Assembly: GCF_040719375.1 (NCBI RefSeq)
Contig: NZ_JBFDTP010000002.1
Span: forward strand, 2,232,001-2,296,000
DNA from: Clostridium sp. AN503
Lineage (GTDB): Bacteria; Bacillota; Clostridia; Lachnospirales; Lachnospiraceae
Reading direction: 5' to 3'
Length of the DNA stretch: 64,000 bases
The notes under the pieces were generated by a model. That model searched no databases. It had not been told where the DNA came from and saw only the letters and a list, made by a program, of their open reading frames with translations. Shown one piece after another: positions 61,264-64,000 of this stretch. How positions within the stretch are numbered: position 1 is the first letter of the stretch; each line of letters opens with the position of its first letter. The position numbers and the translations under genes were made by a program.

Positions 61264-61503
61264 CTACATCACCCTTCCTTTCAAATATACTTCTAACAGG
61301 CCGTCCACTTCCTCCAGGGAATACTCTTTCCCTTCCTTGAGCAGCGCATTGATTAGGTCCCTCTTCCCGCGGTAACGACTGGAATTAAGGATCTGCTCCT
61401 TTCCATACCGCGCACCGGCTCTGTCCGTAGCTGCCCCGGCCCCTGCGGCTGTCTTCACTGTCTTCACTTCCCTACTGCTTCTTTTCACTGCCAACGCCTG
61501 CAC
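61264..61503 (-). CDS. Small phage protein between tail terminator and sheath
   Basis: 79 residues. The C-terminal half (SRYRGKRDLINALLKEGKEY, LEEVDGLLEVYLKGRVM) is the recognisable part found just before sheath genes in PBSX-type clusters. The N-terminal half is a basic Ala-rich stretch. It overlaps the upstream gene by 32 nt and stops directly at the sheath start (ATG-TAG contact). Confidence 0.65.
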   Translation of the reverse strand: MQALAVKRSSREVKTVKTAAGAGAATDRAGARYGKEQILNSSRYRGKRDLINALLKEGKEYSLEEVDGLLEVYLKGRVM

Positions 61504-61924
61504 CTCCTTTCCATTTCAGCTCCCCCATGGCGTCCACTGCCTCCGCAGGAGCCATCAGGTACATGTTATAACTGACAAAAAAATTCAGGATCCCGTCCTC
61601 GATCCGGAAGCTCCTCCCTGTTCCCCGCAGCATATCCCCGTTTGCCAGGATGATGTACTCCATCCCGTCAAACAAAGTATCCGTCACCTGGTTAAGCTCA
61701 CGGCTTTTATCCGCTTTGCTCTCCTCCGGGATGTACTGGATGCAGAAGTTGGTCTCCTGATAAGATCTCCGTCCCAGCATCGGTTTCCGGGATGGCTCCA
61801 GGACAGAGACAAAAAAACAGGGTTCCACAAGCCCCTGCTCCACCCGATCCGTATAAATGGCCGCTTCATCACCAAACAGCACACCTAAGCGCCTTGTGAC
61901 CGCGTCCATGATCTCATTCACCAT
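61472..61924 (-). CDS. Phage tail terminator-like protein (DUF6838-type)
   Basis: 150 residues. Blocks: VTRRLGVLFGDEAAIYTDRV, LVEPCFFVSVLEPSRKPMLG, TDTLFDGMEYIILANGDMLR, DGILNFFVSYNMYLMAP. This is the XkdJ-position protein that caps the tail at the neck. It overlaps the gene upstream by 11 nt. Confidence 0.78.
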   Translation of the reverse strand: MVNEIMDAVTRRLGVLFGDEAAIYTDRVEQGLVEPCFFVSVLEPSRKPMLGRRSYQETNFCIQYIPEESKADKSRELNQVTDTLFDGMEYIILANGDMLRGTGRSFRIEDGILNFFVSYNMYLMAPAEAVDAMGELKWKGGAGVGSEKKQ

Positions 61925-62477
61925 CCAGGCACCTCCTTAAATACTCCTCCAGCTTTTTCTCCAGGAGCTTTGGCGTGGCCTTCTCTATCTCCTTTTCCGA
62001 GATGGTCATCATAAGCTTTCCGGGAACCCATCCCTTCTTGAGCCGCCTTCCAAGTGCCGGGACATATCTGCCAGGTTCCTGACGATGGCCATATTCCACA
62101 TAGGAAGCGTACTCGGTCGGATTGAAAATCTCAACCTGATAGCCGTCCCCTGTCTTCTGAATATCGCCTACAGTCCAACTCCGCTTCAAGGTCCCGCCAA
62201 CATATCCGGACCAGTATTTTTGCAGGATTGCGCCCTCCCTTGAAAGGAAAGCACTTGATTTTCCACCACTTCCTTTTGCCTTCACAATTTTGGGTGCCTT
62301 AGTTAGATAATCCGGTTTTTCACCTGTCGGTGTTCGCTTCACTATCTTCTGTAACAGCCGCGCCGCCAATTCCCTAGCGCACTCCCTGCAGAATGCATCC
62401 TTTCCCTTCTCGATCGCCTCGATCTGCTTCTGCAGCTTCCTTACCTCCCGGAAATCAAAACTGCCGCCCTTTGCCAT
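61914..62477 (-). CDS. HK97 gp10-like head-tail joining protein (XkdI-like)
   Basis: 187 residues from the ATG at 62477, which overlaps the preceding TGA. N-terminal helix EVRKLQKQIEAIEKGKDAF, then ELAARLLQKIVKRTPTGE and the conserved VEIFNPTEYASYVEYGHRQE of gp10-type neck proteins. The C-terminus is basic and helical. It connects the head completion ring with the tail. Confidence 0.85.
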   Translation of the reverse strand: MAKGGSFDFREVRKLQKQIEAIEKGKDAFCRECARELAARLLQKIVKRTPTGEKPDYLTKAPKIVKAKGSGGKSSAFLSREGAILQKYWSGYVGGTLKRSWTVGDIQKTGDGYQVEIFNPTEYASYVEYGHRQEPGRYVPALGRRLKKGWVPGKLMMTISEKEIEKATPKLLEKKLEEYLRRCLDGE

Positions 62478-62863
62478 CACGCATACCCCTTCCATAAATC
62501 CAGCACGATCTCCTGGTGAGAAGAATACACCGCCGCCTTCCCGCTCTGGGCATAGCTCTCACTCCGTCCATGCTGGGTGACCTCGATCCGGCTTCCCGGA
62601 GGGATCAATAATTCCGGCGCCAGGAACAGCTTGATGGTCTGTGCCACCTGCGTAACCGTCCCCGTACCGGCTGCCGGAGCCGCGCTGGAAAAGGACAGAT
62701 GGCAGGGGATCCCTTCCTGTACCAGGGCCTCCTCCTGCCGCGTCACCATCGTCTCCGGGTCCTTTACCGCCTTCATCCCGTAGATCCTGCATGTACCGTC
62801 GCAAGTGGCCTCCAGGGCCTTTCTGTGCAGCCTCTGCGCCTGCCTAATCGCATCCATCATCAT
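62477..62863 (-). CDS. Head completion/minor head protein (XkdH-like)
   Basis: 128 residues. Reads TCRIYGMKAVKDPETMVTRQ, GIPCHLSFSSAAPAAGTGTV, VAQTIKLFLAPELLIPPGSR, YSSHQEIVLDLWKGYA, a small beta-barrel protein in the XkdH position. It follows the connector by 1 nt. Confidence 0.8.
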   Translation of the reverse strand: MMMDAIRQAQRLHRKALEATCDGTCRIYGMKAVKDPETMVTRQEEALVQEGIPCHLSFSSAAPAAGTGTVTQVAQTIKLFLAPELLIPPGSRIEVTQHGRSESYAQSGKAAVYSSHQEIVLDLWKGYA

Positions 62864-62864
62864 C

Positions 62865-63227
62865 CTACCACACCAGCCTTCTATACCGGTTGAGCTGCCC
62901 CTGATAGTCCTTCAGGATGCCGCCGCCCAACGCCTCCGCTGCATTCACAAACCCGGTGGACGTGTCCCCTTCCGAGATGGAGGCCACCATGACAGGCGCC
63001 CCCTCCCCTCCCGGCCGGTCATACCGGTATAAGTCCACTGCCATCCGGTATGCTGTGTTGATGAGTCCCTCCGGCACGGCATCCAGGTTGCAGTAATTCT
63101 TCACTGTTTCTTCCACATCATCCAGGATAAACCGCAGGGGGACGTCCTGGGAGGCGTCTTCCTCCGGGATCCCCAGCAGCCCTTTCAGTTTCCCCAGCTC
63201 CAACTTCCCATGCTCCATGCCGGCCAC
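62865..63227 (-). CDS. Phage head-tail connector protein (YqbG/XkdG-position, DUF3199-like)
   Basis: 120 residues. Helical: KLELGKLKGLLGIPEEDASQ, LRFILDDVEETVKNYCNLDA, PEGLINTAYRMAVDLYRYDR, then VASISEGDTSTGFV. These gp6-like adaptors bind the portal. It lies 6 nt after the coat protein gene. Confidence 0.82.
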   Translation of the reverse strand: MAGMEHGKLELGKLKGLLGIPEEDASQDVPLRFILDDVEETVKNYCNLDAVPEGLINTAYRMAVDLYRYDRPGGEGAPVMVASISEGDTSTGFVNAAEALGGGILKDYQGQLNRYRRLVW

Positions 63228-63233
63228 CTGCCT

Positions 63234-64000
63234 TTACCCCCTGGAAATGATCCGCGCGATCGGGATGGCCTTATGGTCGATCACCTTGAGCCCCGCCCCG
63301 GTTCCGCCATTGTTCACCAGCGTCCAGTTCTCACCGTTTGCCAGCTCTTCATTGGTCGGGGAAAGGGATGCCTGGCGCTTCTTCGTATAGGAGATCCCAT
63401 ACGGTGCATAACAGGCGCGGTCCCTGGTATACAGGGTCGTCTCCCCGCCGTTGGTCTTCGGGTCGCGCTGCATCTCATTGGGTACCTCCGCACCGATCTT
63501 CTCAAAATCGATGGCGCCGTCTCCCAGCACGTAGGTGGTGAACTTATCATAGGCCGCAGCCGCAGGCACATAGCCTTCCGTCCCTGCAGTGCCGCTCTCC
63601 TCCACCGCATCCACATGCTCCACCGGCATGGAATCATCCACGATCACCGCCCGGCCATTCCAGGTGCCGATCGCAAGGTCGCGCTGGATCCCGTCTGCAT
63701 CCGTATACTTCATATAGGACAGCAGCCGCAGGTTCTCCAGGTTAGTCGCCGTGGTGGAATGCATGATCGCAATGGTGAACTTCGATTTATTGTCGCCGGA
63801 CGCCTTCTGGATCGCGGTGTTCAGGGTAGTCGGCCCTACGCAGCTTAGCGGGTTCCCGTCCTTGTCCTCACCGGCCACTGCCGTGATGTCATAAGTGTGC
63901 CCGTTTACAAACTCCAGGTTCTTTGCCCCGGTCATTGCAAAGATGCCTTTCAGAACCGACAGGAGCACATCCTGGTACACGTCATCCCACCAGCCGGACA
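63234..64000 (-). CDS. Phage major coat protein, N-terminus beyond window
   Basis: The frame is open to the right edge (reading SGWWDDVYQDVLLSVLKGIF near the edge), so the true start lies outside. About 255 residues are visible: LNTAIQKASGDNKSKFTIAI, MHSTTATNLENLRLLSYMKY, GTWNGRAVIVDDSMPVEHVD, TYVLGDGAIDFEKIGAEVPN, YGISYTKKRQASLSPTNEEL. This is a major capsid protein of the coat type found in Clostridia and Lachnospiraceae myophages, with the usual alpha/beta P- and A-domain pattern. Confidence 0.85.
   Translation of the reverse strand, partial: SGWWDDVYQDVLLSVLKGIFAMTGAKNLEFVNGHTYDITAVAGEDKDGNPLSCVGPTTLNTAIQKASGDNKSKFTIAIMHSTTATNLENLRLLSYMKYTDADGIQRDLAIGTWNGRAVIVDDSMPVEHVDAVEESGTAGTEGYVPAAAAYDKFTTYVLGDGAIDFEKIGAEVPNEMQRDPKTNGGETTLYTRDRACYAPYGISYTKKRQASLSPTNEELANGENWTLVNNGGTGAGLKVIDHKAIPIARIISRG

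Overview
The window looks like chromosome from a low-to-moderate GC Gram-positive anaerobe of the class Clostridia, most likely Lachnospiraceae (Enterocloster/Hungatella-like). Reasons: strong AGGAGG ribosome sites with ATG, GTG and TTG starts, protein styles typical of that family, a PBSX/Xkd-type prophage, and a Bacillus/Clostridium-type LexA box. The assignment is an inference from style; there is no marker gene here. No rRNA, tRNA or CRISPR array was seen.

Layout. (1) 1-9330, minus strand: one tightly packed catabolic operon. It runs from an IclR regulator through a 2-hydroxyacid dehydrogenase, a KduD-like SDR, KDPG aldolase, a DgoK-like kinase, a MaoC hydratase, a CoA-transferase and a fumarate-reductase-like flavoprotein, to a YtfQ-like ABC sugar importer that continues past the left edge. 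(2) 9.4-12.4 kb: a MazG-like pyrophosphatase, a DUF2075 helicase remnant and a split HTH regulator. (3) 12.5-20 kb, plus strand: a c-di-GMP cassette made of a REC-GGDEF-EAL phosphodiesterase and a 1665-residue Ser/Thr kinase-AAA-GAF-GGDEF protein, followed by the wreck of a hybrid histidine kinase. (4) 20-36 kb, AT-rich, minus strand: a defence island with decayed RhuM and Fic genes, a KAP NTPase, a complete retron (effector, RT and a foldable msr-msd RNA with its promoter), a Gabija pair (GajB, GajA), an uncharacterised 436-residue island protein, and a BsuBI/PstI-type restriction-modification pair with a LexA-like box in front. A 54-bp direct repeat brackets the KAP plus retron segment. (5) 36-42 kb: mobile-element genes (PAPS-reductase-like protein, truncated group II intron, antirepressor, RHH and XRE regulators). 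(6) 42.1-64 kb, minus strand: the late region of a contractile-tailed prophage, read from the coat protein at the right edge through tail sheath, tube, chaperone, tape measure, baseplate and tail fibres to holin and endolysin. A plus-strand surface-protein gene is inserted in it.

Most notable signals: the retron with a 13-bp a1/a2 pairing and a 14-bp msd stem; an A AAA AAC slippery heptamer that would fuse the tail chaperone to a downstream reading frame; two matched 132/133-bp inverted-repeat modules in front of paralogous tail-fibre genes; paired palindromic operators next to the c-di-GMP cassette; and the unusual mix of Entner-Doudoroff-type and acyl-CoA genes in the left operon.
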